Positions 35,234 to 44,556 of a stretch of DNA of 64,000 nt are shown here, in pieces. Positions within the stretch are counted from its first letter, which is position 1. Each line of letters begins with the position of its first letter. This DNA is from Microvirga sp. TS319 (lineage in GTDB: Bacteria; Pseudomonadota; Alphaproteobacteria; Rhizobiales; Beijerinckiaceae): positions 719,001-783,000 of the forward strand of contig NZ_JBGGGT010000002.1 in assembly GCF_041276405.1 (NCBI RefSeq), given 5' to 3'. The translations under genes were made by a program, and so were the position numbers. A model generated the notes under the pieces. The model saw only the letters and a list, made by a program, of their open reading frames with translations. It had not been told where the DNA came from and searched no databases.

Positions 35234-35730
35234 CTCTTCCCAAAGGGCACGATCTTTTCGAACTTAATCAACAGCTCGCGGTGTTGATGCTCCTTCTCCA
35301 AGAGGAGGTGACGGAGGCGCTTGACCTCTGCGCTGAGTGCATCTCGCTCCACCAATAGCTCGACATTCTGATGAGCCAATCGATCTCTCTCGTGGGAAAC
35401 TTGAATCTGCGAAATTGGTCGGCCGCGGCGGGGCTTTCTCGGCTGGGCGGATTTCCCCTCCCGTATGCGCTGCAATGATTTCAATGCGTGGTCGAGGCGT
35501 AACCTCAAATCTGCATTCGGCCCGCCGGGAGCCGCGATGGAGTAACTCGTCCAGGTCACAAGCCCCCTTGCCGGGTCGGTCCATTGCTGGACATCCTTGA
35601 TGGTAACGAGGACCGGAGCATCCGGGGGGATGGATTCATTGGCGATCCACTCCTCCAACAAGGTCACTTTGGCCGCGAGCGCTGATCTCGCGGGCCGTGT
35701 GCGTTCCTGGCTTTCTCGATTGTGTGACAT
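35230..35730 (-). CDS. Coiled-coil accessory protein of the recombinase operon (TnpC/GmtX-like position)
   Basis: 166 residues from ATG 35730, four bases after the preceding recombinase gene; a longer in-frame start is rejected because it is antisense-type sequence within that gene. The N-terminal half contains VTIKDVQQWTDPARGLVTWT and IAAPGGPNADLRLRL, a basic linker follows (QPRKPRRGRP), and the C-terminal third is a coiled coil (ERDALSAEVKRLRHLLLEKE). Small helical proteins occupy the same place in Tn554 (TnpC) and in gamma-mobile-trio modules (GmtX). By analogy it may orient or activate the recombinases. Confidence 0.6.
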   Translation of the reverse strand: MSHNRESQERTRPARSALAAKVTLLEEWIANESIPPDAPVLVTIKDVQQWTDPARGLVTWTSYSIAAPGGPNADLRLRLDHALKSLQRIREGKSAQPRKPRRGRPISQIQVSHERDRLAHQNVELLVERDALSAEVKRLRHLLLEKEHQHRELLIKFEKIVPFGKR

Positions 35731-35734
35731 GTGC

Positions 35735-38140
35735 CTAGCCTCCCGACTTCGTCCCAAAGCATCTGGCGTGATGCGCCTGTGCCATGTCGAGCCGGTCCTG
35801 CGCGAGGGCTTGCAGCAAAGGCGCGAAGGAGCAGGAAAGCTGTTGTTGTGCATGGGCGATCGTTTCGGCCCAGTAGGGTTCGCATTCGGCAAACTGCACG
35901 TTGTGGGGACACCCTGAGCAGATATGATCGGCGGCAAAGGCAGGGTCAGGTGCACTGAAGAAAGATGCCTCATCGCGCTCAGCCTCCCGAGCGGCGAGAC
36001 ACCCCGCCGAGCGAAGATCTTGTGGCTCCGAGGTGCACTTACAGTAGCTGTGACCGAGACTGTTCGGCTCAAGTCGCTTATCTTTCACAAAGCTGACAAG
36101 CAGAGAGTCGAGGGTAGGGCCGGGAAGATCATCGTCGGGGCTAATGTCTAGCTGAGCCTTGGCCTGTTGAATCAAGTCATCGAGCTGTCGTTTGATGACT
36201 TCACCGCCCCACCCTGAGATGCGCTCTCTATCAAGAGCAACATTCCGAAACCGCGCGAACCTGAAGGCTTCCCCTTCCGCGTTGAAATCTTCTAGGCGTT
36301 GGGCATGGTAACGAGCGGCGTCGAACTCTGACCTCCGAGCGCGAACGCGGTTCTCCTCAGCTTCGCGAAGAAACCCGCCGCGGGCCGCCTCTGTAACGTA
36401 CCGTCTCGTTTGATCGGGATCAAAGTGGCGATAGAAATTGGAGAGCGCTGTCAACTGCGGAAAGCTGAACCGATGATAATACGTAACGCCGAAGAAGCGC
36501 CTGAACTGATGTGGCTTTGGATCCCACTGTGTCCCGTCGGGGAGAGAAGGCAGTTGCACAAATTCTGCAAACCGCGACAGACTGCGGGACACAGCGAAGC
36601 GGGCGGTCTTCGACGCCGTCGAGCGGTCAACTTGGGCGACATCATCGAATTGAAAGAGCCAGCGTTCTCCGGTGCGCTGGCGGGACATAGACGAAAGCCA
36701 GGCTAGAACATCGACGGCCTTTTCGACAGATGTCGGGACCGGGATTCGATCCAGGTCCCGAATCGTTTTCTCAATCCAGGTCTCCAGCCATGGGTCGCCA
36801 TCAATGTGGTGAATTGCTGGAAAGCGCAACGAATCGATTTCTTCACGACGGCGTGCCGAGAACGCCGCAATCACGATCATGCAGGCGACAGCGAGGTACT
36901 CAAACAACACCGTACGAAGGCTAGGACGGGTCTCCGCATAGTTCTTGATGGCGTTTTTGCCAGGATAGTAGGCTGCACGGATTGGCCAGGGTGATCCTGG
37001 TTGGGTGCAACTCTTGTGATCCTCGAAGGCGATGTTTACGCGTGTTGCAGCCGCTAGGTAGGGCTTCCAGTGCTCTCGGACCTCCTCCGTTGTGAGTAAT
37101 CGCTCGATCTCCTCAACATAGCGTTGAAGATCCGGCGCATAGTCGAGAACCCAGCGAAGGGCTTGGTCAATAAGGGTGCAGGCCTGCAGTGGGGGGACGG
37201 TGAACGTTCGGCCATCGTGGTCGTTCGCGATCGCCCGTGTGATACTGTTTACAGTCCGGCCCCCTGGGAACGGGTTGCATCCGATGGGATCGTGGGAGAG
37301 GCGGCCCCGGAGTTGCCACAGATAGGCAAGCGGGCGCAGGAAGCCGCCGATACGACCGGCCGAAAGAGATGTAGATAGCCCTATTGGGTTCTCGGGGCCG
37401 CTCTCTTGGCAGTCGTCGTCGTCAGTCTCGGTGTTCTGACCATGTGATGCCCCAGCGATCACAAATCCGGACGACCGTGCCTGATCGGGGCGGAGCGGGT
37501 AACCCAACTCCGCCGCAAGCGCAATGAGGATGCGGCGAGCCTCGTCAGTTAGAAGGCGGGAATTTGAAACGCCCAGATGTCCTGCGGCGGTATCGAAGTC
37601 AAAGTAAGTGTGCTTGCCTTTCTTGTAAGTCGGAGGCCGCTGCTGTCCCGCGCGAACAGCATAGGCGAATGAAATTGCGCGTTCCTCTAGCGGGATCAGC
37701 CCTCGAACGCCAAAATCACGAAGGGTCTCAAAGAGCCTGTCGATCCATTCAGGTGTAAGACTCGCATTCTTGTCTAGTCCACAGGATAACCTCCATCGTA
37801 CGAATTGAAGGTAGTTCCGGTGCATAATTCCAACTGAGGAGCCGGACGAGTGCGATCCTTCACTCGGTGAGAGAGACCAGTAGACCAGCAGTTTCGCGGT
37901 TATGCAGTCGTGCTCGCAACGGGGGTCACTTAATCGTAAGCCGGGCGCCAAGACGCTGTCGAAGCGCAGTGTAAAGTTTGTGTTGCGCCGTTTCTGAGGA
38001 TCTTCCGTGCCAATAATCCATCGATGGTCGAGCAACGACCCTCCACGCAACCAGGATGGTGCTGCTAGGCTGCCAATCATGTGGTCGTGCAGAGTTCCTG
38101 GCGAATTGGAAGCAATGAAACGTGTAGTACGAGGAGCCAT
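35735..38140 (-). CDS. Large tyrosine recombinase-like protein with C-terminal Cys/His cluster
   Basis: 801 residues from ATG 38140, eight bases after the upstream gene's stop. After a long helical N-terminal half, a tyrosine recombinase core is seen: AFSARRREEIDSLRF (~430), PHQFRRFFGVTYYHRF as HxxRR (~545), and NFYRHFDPDQTRRYVTEA with the candidate Tyr (~575). The tail holds a cysteine-rich element (YCKCTSEPQ, then ICSGCPHNVQFAEC), probably zinc binding, followed by a helix. Large recombinases with such tails occur in Tn554-like tripartite systems. Confidence 0.65.
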   Translation of the reverse strand: MAPRTTRFIASNSPGTLHDHMIGSLAAPSWLRGGSLLDHRWIIGTEDPQKRRNTNFTLRFDSVLAPGLRLSDPRCEHDCITAKLLVYWSLSPSEGSHSSGSSVGIMHRNYLQFVRWRLSCGLDKNASLTPEWIDRLFETLRDFGVRGLIPLEERAISFAYAVRAGQQRPPTYKKGKHTYFDFDTAAGHLGVSNSRLLTDEARRILIALAAELGYPLRPDQARSSGFVIAGASHGQNTETDDDDCQESGPENPIGLSTSLSAGRIGGFLRPLAYLWQLRGRLSHDPIGCNPFPGGRTVNSITRAIANDHDGRTFTVPPLQACTLIDQALRWVLDYAPDLQRYVEEIERLLTTEEVREHWKPYLAAATRVNIAFEDHKSCTQPGSPWPIRAAYYPGKNAIKNYAETRPSLRTVLFEYLAVACMIVIAAFSARRREEIDSLRFPAIHHIDGDPWLETWIEKTIRDLDRIPVPTSVEKAVDVLAWLSSMSRQRTGERWLFQFDDVAQVDRSTASKTARFAVSRSLSRFAEFVQLPSLPDGTQWDPKPHQFRRFFGVTYYHRFSFPQLTALSNFYRHFDPDQTRRYVTEAARGGFLREAEENRVRARRSEFDAARYHAQRLEDFNAEGEAFRFARFRNVALDRERISGWGGEVIKRQLDDLIQQAKAQLDISPDDDLPGPTLDSLLVSFVKDKRLEPNSLGHSYCKCTSEPQDLRSAGCLAAREAERDEASFFSAPDPAFAADHICSGCPHNVQFAECEPYWAETIAHAQQQLSCSFAPLLQALAQDRLDMAQAHHARCFGTKSGG

Positions 38141-38148
38141 CGCGGAAC

Positions 38149-40281
38149 CTACCAAGGGCGAAAGAGTACGAGGGAGCCTTGATCCAGCCCCTTCTTCACA
38201 GCTTCGACACTCCGCTGCACAAGCGCCTGTCTCGGGCTGGACATGAGAAGATTGATGAGAGCCATACAGAGTGCGAGGGCGGGGAGCCACACGCGAACCC
38301 AGCGCTCAGGATTCTTTGCCGTAAACGCCTCTTCTGCGCGTTCGAGGGATTCGTGGAAGAGCGCAAGCGCCTCGATTGATTGTTGCGTGGGGACGAATCT
38401 CAGCAGTGGGCATGTGCTGCAGGCGTCCAACCGCGTACAAATCGAGTCTTTCGTTCCGGGTTGAATGCCAGCGGTTGGATCTAAACAGGTTAGGCCCAGC
38501 CCTGTCTCAACGGCGCGGGTGCGCCGTTTCTGAAACTCCTCGGGCGACAGCCCCAATTGAGCTGGCCGATCGGGATTGTCACCGGCCACACTCGCCTCGA
38601 ACAGGTTCTGAAACTCGCGGATCCTTTCGTCCAACATGCGTCGGATGTACGCTCGGTTCAGATAGTGACGCGATGCAATGCGTCCTCCGCTTTGGCCCGA
38701 AAGGAGAGCAACAACTTCCGCGTCACCGCCGTGCTGAGCATCGCGGAGCTGGAGGACAGTCGTCCGGATCATGCGCCTTTGAATGGGAAGGCCCCCGATC
38801 ACGGGGTCACCGGCATGCTCCTCAAGGAATTCGGTCCACCATCCCTTCCAGGTGTGCTCGAGATACCGTCGGACTTCTTTGGGGTAGTGACCATTGCGCA
38901 CAATCCAAAGGTAGTCGGCATCTGAATTGCCGGCGCGGCGCGCGCGTTCCCGCTGGGGCTTTGAGAGCTTCAGCCATATTTCGATGGCCTTTGCGGATGA
39001 TATCCGCGCGTTGGGCACGACAGTGGGAACTTCTAGAATCTCGTTGGCCGCCTCGTCTCGCTCACCCGGGGTGAGCTCAATGATGTTGCCAGTAATTGGC
39101 TTGTAGCTTGCACGATTCTTCACCGAACCAATCTGGCGGAGCTGGATCTTGCCGTATTGGGCCCTCCCAATGAATGGGTCCGCAGCGAGGTCGTCGCAGG
39201 GCTGAATGTTCATGCCGGTGTCAATAAGGACGAGCGTATAGGCTGCAAGCAGGGCTCGTCCTCCACCCTCAAGGTGGCGCATCACCCTCGCAGTGCCGCC
39301 GCACCGGGAAACGACGAGTTGAAGCCGGTAATCGAGCTCCTGCAGTTTGAAGACCCCTTCGTGGTCAGAGATGATGTAACGAAGGAGTGAGCCCAGTCGG
39401 CGATCGTCGTCATCCAGCGGAAAGCACTTTTCGACCTTTGGATGCAATATCGGATCGCGATCAGGTCGAGCGTAAGATAAGGAGATGAGAGGGATGGCAG
39501 CGCGGATTTCTCTAAGTGAGGGCCGGCCCGGCGCGAACAACAACTTGAGCCGGCGGTCGAAGGCTGCTTGTTCCTCAAGCAGTGCGTCCTCGCAGAGGGA
39601 TCTGAGGCGGAGCAGGCGTTCTCGATTGCGTTCGTTAACGACTCCATAGGTAGCCGTACTTTGAGAGGTGGTTTCGGAGGCCTCTGTCGAATGCTGGAGT
39701 TCGCCAAGTGACGGAATATTGGTTCCGCGTGATACCCGTGACCCTGGGAGCCCCCGTAGAGCGCCAATATCAGGCCAAAGCCCCTCCTGCGCTAAATGCT
39801 GGAGCGGGATTGATAAGCTCTCGATGATGTTCTGTCGTGTAAGTGAGTTACTGCTCTTGACGACTGAATGGTCGCTGAGATCCCTGAGCCGGCTGACAAA
39901 CACATTAACGGTATCGGCCCATTGCGTAGGCGTAATGGACGCCGACTGGTTCTCAATAAGAGCTTTATAGGATTGGGCGGCCGCCGTGTTCTGGTTCGAC
40001 GCGTCTGCCGCAAAGCCTGCTAAGTAGAGGAGGAACTTGCGTAAATTGCCGCAGCGCTTTTCAGTAGTGGATGCTGTGTCATGGACGTATTTCCGGGCGA
40101 ACGCGTCGAGGAGGCGTTCGGTAAACGAAGCTCCATAGAGCGGGATCAACGCACTGAAATCGTGTAGCTTACCGTTTAAGCGAACGGAGTGGCCTGGTAC
40201 TCCCGGACGCTCTCGGGCGTCTGTACACGGTTGGTTGAGTAGGACGTGCGCCGGTAATTCAATCGCGACCGCTTTGGTCAT
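38149..40281 (-). CDS. Large degenerate tyrosine recombinase-like protein, first gene of the operon
   Basis: 710 residues. The catalytic region is recognisable but altered: LIDTGMNIQPCDDL stands where TGxRxSE is expected (Arg replaced by Asn), RRMIRTTVLQLRDAQ resembles the HxxR helix, and LLSGQSGGRIASRHYLNRAY resembles LGH...xxYxH with His replaced by Gln and Tyr kept. A Cys cluster (ICTRLDACSTCP) and a hydrophobic segment (WLPALALCMALINLL) lie near the C-terminus. It may have lost catalysis and serve in site selection. It begins 240 bases from the comM junction. Confidence 0.6.
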   Translation of the reverse strand: MTKAVAIELPAHVLLNQPCTDARERPGVPGHSVRLNGKLHDFSALIPLYGASFTERLLDAFARKYVHDTASTTEKRCGNLRKFLLYLAGFAADASNQNTAAAQSYKALIENQSASITPTQWADTVNVFVSRLRDLSDHSVVKSSNSLTRQNIIESLSIPLQHLAQEGLWPDIGALRGLPGSRVSRGTNIPSLGELQHSTEASETTSQSTATYGVVNERNRERLLRLRSLCEDALLEEQAAFDRRLKLLFAPGRPSLREIRAAIPLISLSYARPDRDPILHPKVEKCFPLDDDDRRLGSLLRYIISDHEGVFKLQELDYRLQLVVSRCGGTARVMRHLEGGGRALLAAYTLVLIDTGMNIQPCDDLAADPFIGRAQYGKIQLRQIGSVKNRASYKPITGNIIELTPGERDEAANEILEVPTVVPNARISSAKAIEIWLKLSKPQRERARRAGNSDADYLWIVRNGHYPKEVRRYLEHTWKGWWTEFLEEHAGDPVIGGLPIQRRMIRTTVLQLRDAQHGGDAEVVALLSGQSGGRIASRHYLNRAYIRRMLDERIREFQNLFEASVAGDNPDRPAQLGLSPEEFQKRRTRAVETGLGLTCLDPTAGIQPGTKDSICTRLDACSTCPLLRFVPTQQSIEALALFHESLERAEEAFTAKNPERWVRVWLPALALCMALINLLMSSPRQALVQRSVEAVKKGLDQGSLVLFRPW

Positions 40282-40522
40282 GTGGCCTCCTGACGTGGGG
40301 AGGCCAAACTCTTCTAGGACTTCTTAAGATTCTACTAAGCTCATAAACCTATCATATGACTTTAATCCTATTAGCCATTTGTGGCGCAGGGGTCGAGTTT
40401 GGACATGTTGACGCGGCCGGTGTGAAGACGCTCCAAGTAGCCTACTCTTGCGGCCGGCGCCAAAAAGTATGTTTGATCAACTGCTTATATGAGATGATAG
40501 AATGCCACAGAGTCAAAAACTT
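40282..40522. other. Terminal segment of the island next to comM
   Basis: AT-richer non-coding DNA between the first recombinase gene and the junction. It should hold the operon promoter and recombinase binding sites, but no clear inverted repeat was found. Its last bases read in frame with the comM remnant, adding a foreign tail to it. Confidence 0.5.
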
Positions 40523-40753
40523 GCCCTCCTTGGGAAGGTCGGCCGGTGCAAGATTGACGGTGATGCGCTTGGCAGGAAGCGCGAGCCCGGAGGCGATCAG
40601 GGCCGAGCGCACCCGCTCGCGGGATTCCGCGACCGCCTTGTCGGGCAGGCCGACGATCATGAAGGCGACCGTTCCGGGAGAAATCTGCACCTGCACGTCG
40701 ACCGTGCGCGCTTCGACCCCCTCGAAGGCAACCGTTGAAACGCGCATGACCAT
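40523..40753 (-). pseudogene. comM: comM/yifB (Mg-chelatase-like AAA ATPase), 5' fragment
   Basis: The first ~77 codons are normal ComM: VMRVSTVAFEGVEARTVDVQ, then SPGTVAFMIVGLPDKAVAES and NLAPADLPKEG. The protein would continue with a SH(Y/F)DLPIAL-type motif and the AAA domain, but the reading switches at about 40522 to KFLTLWHSI... and stops at 40442. ComM is a helicase that promotes branch migration during natural transformation. The insertion of the island removed at least four fifths of the gene from this side. comM is a known island target in Acinetobacter (AbaR). Confidence 0.85.
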
Positions 40754-41191
40754 GAGGCCGGACCCCCAGACGGAAGATTCTGGCCCGTCGTTCGGGCCGA
40801 TATATCATTTATATGAGTTGAACAAAATTGTGCAAATCTTTGAAGGAAGCGGCGGAACCCTCCCGACTTCATGACGTTGAGTCACACTGCACCCGCCAAA
40901 GGGCGATTCCCACCAAGGGTTTCGGGGAGACAATCGATTATGGCAGCAACCCGTGCCAAGCCGAGGGCTGTTCGCACCTGCATGCGTGCGGGTCCCGCCT
41001 GCGTACGAGCATGAGCACCATGCACTCTCAAAGCCTGCTATCCCTTGGCGCGGTGGCTTCCAGGCAAGGGCAGCAAGGGGCGGGGACATCCGTTCTGCAA
41101 GATATGCACAGCCAGTACCCCCTTGAGGCGTTGACTTGGGACGCCGGTCGACCAGGTACAGCTGAAAGAACTGAGTTTTTCACGACGCGTA
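40754..41191. other. Intergenic region upstream of the response regulator
   Basis: About 440 bases carrying the EcfG-like promoter at 40854-40878 and the promoter of comM on the other strand. The open frame at 40828-41217 has an atypical composition and overlaps the regulator start, so it is not called. Confidence 0.5.
40854..40878 (+). promoter_or_regulatory. EcfG (general stress response sigma factor) promoter candidate
   Basis: GGAAC at 40854-40858 and CGTT at 40875-40878 with a 16-base spacer match the GGAAC-N16/17-CGTT consensus of alphaproteobacterial EcfG promoters. It points toward the single-domain response regulator whose start is ~310 bases downstream, so a long leader would result. 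Confidence 0.5.
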
Positions 41192-41665
41192 ATGCCGGGG
41201 GGGCACGGGTTGAGTAACGCGAAGCCTTTGCGCATTCTCATTGTCGAAGACGAGTTCCTGATTGCGCTCGAACTCGAAAGCTTGCTCCAGGACCAGGGAC
41301 ACGACGTGGTGGGGATTGCCGCTACGTCCGATCATGCCATGGCTCTCGGCCAGCAGTTCGCACCCGATCTCGCATTCGTCGATATTCACCTGGCCGATGG
41401 CCTTACCGGCATCGACGTTGCCCGCAAGCTCTCCGACCAACATCAGGTGACCGTGCTGTTCATGACGGCCAATGCCAAGCGTATCCCGGAGGATTGCGCC
41501 GGCGCCCGCGGCGTGATCGCAAAGCCCTATACCGAGCGTGGGGTGAAAGAGGCTCTCGCCTATGTCACGGCCGAGCACGACCCTACGGGCGGCATCACGG
41601 ATCGACTGACCTTCACCCCTTTCGACGCGAAAAGCCGCAGGGACAGCAGCTCCCAGCTGTCCTGA
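41192..41665 (+). CDS. Single-domain response regulator
   Basis: 157 residues from ATG 41192 (a TTG six codons later, after a G-rich tract, is also possible). The receiver fold has the acidic pair in ILIVEDEFLIALELES, the phospho-acceptor Asp in DLAFVDIHLADGLTGIDVA, Thr in VTVLFMTANAKR, and Lys in GVIAKPYTERGVKEAL. No output domain follows, only a short polar tail. Such stand-alone receivers relay or drain phosphate in two-component networks, and several belong to EcfG stress circuits, which would agree with the promoter candidate upstream. Confidence 0.85.
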   Translation: MPGGHGLSNAKPLRILIVEDEFLIALELESLLQDQGHDVVGIAATSDHAMALGQQFAPDLAFVDIHLADGLTGIDVARKLSDQHQVTVLFMTANAKRIPEDCAGARGVIAKPYTERGVKEALAYVTAEHDPTGGITDRLTFTPFDAKSRRDSSSQLS

Positions 41666-41677
41666 AGGCGCATCCCC

Positions 41678-44407
41678 CTAGCGCTGCGCTTTCAGGCGAT
41701 AGAGCGCATCCAGCGCTTCGCGCGGCGTCATCTGGTCGGGATCGAGTGCATCGAGCGCCTCGCGCAGGCCGTCCTTCTTCTGCGGAGCCTGGACCGGCTC
41801 GGCACGAACCGGAGCGGCGAAAAGCGGAAGGTCGTCGACAAGCGCCCGCTTCGGATGCTCCCGGTCCGACTTCTCCAATTCGCTTAGGATCGTCTTCGCC
41901 CGCTCGACCACGGCCATGGGCAGACCGGCAAGCCGCGCGACCTGCAGCCCATAGGAACGGTCGGCGGCCCCCGGCACGACCTCGTGCAGGAACACCACGT
42001 CGCCGTTCCACTCCGTCACCTTCAGGGTGGCATTGGCGATGCGCGGCAGCCGTTCGGCAAGCGCTGTCAGCTCGTGGAAATGCGTGGCGAAGAGCGCCCG
42101 GCAGCGATTGGCCTCGTGCAGATGTTCGATGGCCGCCCATGCGATGGACAGGCCGTCGAAGGTGGATGTGCCGCGCCCGATCTCGTCGAGAATGACCAGG
42201 GAGCGCGCTGACGCCTGATTGAGAATCGCTGCCGTTTCCACCATTTCGACCATGAAGGTCGATCGGCCGCGAGCAAGGTCGTCGGCAGCGCCCACGCGGG
42301 AGAAGAGGCGGTCGACGGCGCCGATATGCGCTTCCTTGGCGGGCACGAAGGACCCCATCTGTGCCAGGACGACGATCAGGGCGTTCTGGCGCAGATACGT
42401 GGATTTACCGCCCATGTTGGGGCCCGTGATCAGCAGGATGTGGCCCGCGTCCTTGCCCGACAGCTCCGCGTCGTTGGCGATGAAGGCCATGCCCTCCCGC
42501 TTGAGCGCCGCCTCGACCACCGGATGCCGTCCGCCCTTGATCATAAAGGCAAGCCCCGTATCCACGACCGGCCGGGTCCAATCGAGCCTGACGGCGAGAT
42601 CGGCGAGCGAGGCCGTCACGTCGATCGCGGCGATGGCCTCGGCCGCCGAGGCGACATCGCCCGAGAGAGCCAGAAGCGCCTCGGTCATCTCGTCGAAGAG
42701 GCCGAGCTCGATCTTCAAGGCGCGGTCGGCGGCGGAGGCGATCTTCGCCTCCAGCTCCCCCAGTTCCTGCGTGGAGAAGCGCATGGCGCCCGCCATGGTC
42801 TGGCGGTGGATGAAGGTGTCCTTGAACGGCTCCTTCAAAAGATCCTCGCCCACATTCTGCGGCACTTCGACGAAGTAGCCGATCATATGGTTGTGCTTCA
42901 CGCGCAAGGTGCGGCAGCCGGTGTCGTTGGCATAGCGCGTTTGCAGGGCTGCGATGAAGCGGCGTGAATCCTGCTGCAGCTCGCGCAGCTCGTCGAGGTT
43001 GGAATCGTATGCTGCCCGAATGAAACCGCCGTCCCGCCTCAAGAGCGGCAGTTCGTCCGCCAGCGCCGCCGAGAGCGTGTCGGCCACGTCCGTCCGCAGG
43101 GACTGAAGCTGTTGAGCATTCGCCGACAGCTCCTTGGGAAGGTTGGGCGCGATGGCGAGTTCGAGGCCCAGTTCACGCGCCGCGAACAATCCGTCCCGCA
43201 CGCAGGCCAAGTCGCGCGGTCCGCCGCGGCCCAGGCTGAGCCGTGACAGGGCGCGGGCCAGATCCGGCGACCGCTTGAGGATGCGCCGCAGGCGCTCGCG
43301 CAGATCCGCATTCTCCACCAGGAAGGCTACCGCATCCTGCCGCTCGCGGATCAGGCCGGGATCGGTGAGGGGCCCCGCCAGCCGCTCCGCGAGGCAGCGC
43401 GCGCCGCCCGGCGTCACCGTGCAGTCGATGGTGGCGAGGAGGCTCCCCGCGCGCTCGCCCGCCAGCGTGCGCGTCAGCTCGAGATTGGCGCGGGTCGCGG
43501 CATCGATGGCAAGCGCCGCCCCGGCCGTCTCGCGGGAGGGTGGGTTGAGGACCGGGCGGCTGTCGATCTGCGTCTTCTCGATATAGAAGAGCACGCTGCC
43601 GGCCGCCGTGATCTCCGCCGGCCCGAAAGACCCGAAGGCATCGAGCGTGGCGACGCCGAAGTACTCCTTCAGCCGCCGCTCGGCGGAGGCCGGATCGAGG
43701 CCATCCCGGGAGAGCGGCGTGATCGACGCCCGGGTCTCGCGCCAGAAGCCGGAGAGCTCCGGATCCTCGTGAATGACGTCGGGCACCAGGATCTCGCGGG
43801 GCTCGAAACGGGCGATCTCGGCGGGCAGGCCCATGGCGTCCGTCTCGCTCACCACGAAATGGCCCGTGGAGATGTCGACGGCGGCGAGGCCGTAGCACCA
43901 TTGCGTGTCCGACAGGCGGCGGCGGGCGAGACCAAGCAGGAAATTGGCGCGGCCCGGCTCGAGGAGGCGCTCTTCCGTGATGGTGCCGGGGGTCACGAGA
44001 CGCACCACGTCCCGGCGCACGACGGACTTGGAGCCGCGCTTCTTGGCCTCCGCCGGGTCCTCGGTCTGCTCGCAGACCGCGACCCGGTGGCCGAGGCCGA
44101 TCAGCCTCTGGAGATAATCGTCGGCCCGGTCCACGGGCACGCCGCACATGGGAATATCCTGCCCGAGGTGCTTGCCGCGCTTGGTGAGCACGATGCCGAG
44201 GGACTGGCTCGCGATCTCCGCATCCTCGAAGAACAGCTCGTAGAAGTCACCCATCCGGTAGAACAGCAGGCTGTCCGGATTGGCGGCCTTGATCTCGATA
44301 TATTGCGCCATCATGGGCGTGACGCGGCTGTCCTGAGCGGGCTTCTGCCCGGCAGGATCGGCTTGTTGCGGGTTCTCGGAGGCTCGGTAAAGGGCTTGGG
44401 ACGACAT
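41678..44407 (-). CDS. mutS: DNA mismatch repair protein MutS
   Basis: 909 residues from ATG 44407; an in-frame extension to 44542 lacks homology-like character and overlaps the leader. The mismatch-binding Phe-x-Glu is FYELF (Phe55, Glu57). The ATPase has Walker [15 protein letters not shown] (~660), then a MVEMVETA segment, Walker [18 protein letters not shown], and [11 protein letters not shown]. It recognises base mismatches and recruits MutL. Divergent from maeB with ~150 bases between. Confidence 0.97.
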   Translation of the reverse strand: MSSQALYRASENPQQADPAGQKPAQDSRVTPMMAQYIEIKAANPDSLLFYRMGDFYELFFEDAEIASQSLGIVLTKRGKHLGQDIPMCGVPVDRADDYLQRLIGLGHRVAVCEQTEDPAEAKKRGSKSVVRRDVVRLVTPGTITEERLLEPGRANFLLGLARRRLSDTQWCYGLAAVDISTGHFVVSETDAMGLPAEIARFEPREILVPDVIHEDPELSGFWRETRASITPLSRDGLDPASAERRLKEYFGVATLDAFGSFGPAEITAAGSVLFYIEKTQIDSRPVLNPPSRETAGAALAIDAATRANLELTRTLAGERAGSLLATIDCTVTPGGARCLAERLAGPLTDPGLIRERQDAVAFLVENADLRERLRRILKRSPDLARALSRLSLGRGGPRDLACVRDGLFAARELGLELAIAPNLPKELSANAQQLQSLRTDVADTLSAALADELPLLRRDGGFIRAAYDSNLDELRELQQDSRRFIAALQTRYANDTGCRTLRVKHNHMIGYFVEVPQNVGEDLLKEPFKDTFIHRQTMAGAMRFSTQELGELEAKIASAADRALKIELGLFDEMTEALLALSGDVASAAEAIAAIDVTASLADLAVRLDWTRPVVDTGLAFMIKGGRHPVVEAALKREGMAFIANDAELSGKDAGHILLITGPNMGGKSTYLRQNALIVVLAQMGSFVPAKEAHIGAVDRLFSRVGAADDLARGRSTFMVEMVETAAILNQASARSLVILDEIGRGTSTFDGLSIAWAAIEHLHEANRCRALFATHFHELTALAERLPRIANATLKVTEWNGDVVFLHEVVPGAADRSYGLQVARLAGLPMAVVERAKTILSELEKSDREHPKRALVDDLPLFAAPVRAEPVQAPQKKDGLREALDALDPDQMTPREALDALYRLKAQR

Positions 44408-44556
44408 TCGCCCTATGTAGCAAAGCCTGCTTCCCCTTTCACCCGTATCATGGAAGTTGCGCGAAGGGTGTGCACAAGTCTTGAGGCAAGCTGCCCCAGG
44501 CCTTATGGTCGCAGCCCCTGCGAACAAAGGTCCCGCAGCCAAGATACGAAAGTCCC

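Larger units (their letters stand above)
1..40522. mobile_element. Defence-rich genomic island (right part), integrated in comM
   Basis: The stretch from the left window edge to about 40522 consists of defence genes, toxin/antitoxin-type genes, three insertion sequences, four tyrosine recombinase-type genes and gene relics. It ends abruptly within codons of a comM/yifB gene, after which core metabolic genes follow without interruption. The recombinase operon at 33956-40281 sits directly at this boundary and is transcribed away from it. The left end and the other half of comM are not in the window, so the full size and the att repeats cannot be defined. The right boundary is seen in sequence; treating everything to its left as one island is inference, and it may be several nested insertions. 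Confidence 0.75.

Noticed and set aside
35731-36072. N-terminal extension of the coiled-coil protein (280 residues)
   Set aside because: It lies in another frame of the large recombinase gene and has Ser/Pro/Arg-rich shadow composition.
40828-41217. 129-residue open frame before the response regulator
   Set aside because: Composition is unlike protein, it overlaps the regulator start and no motif is visible.
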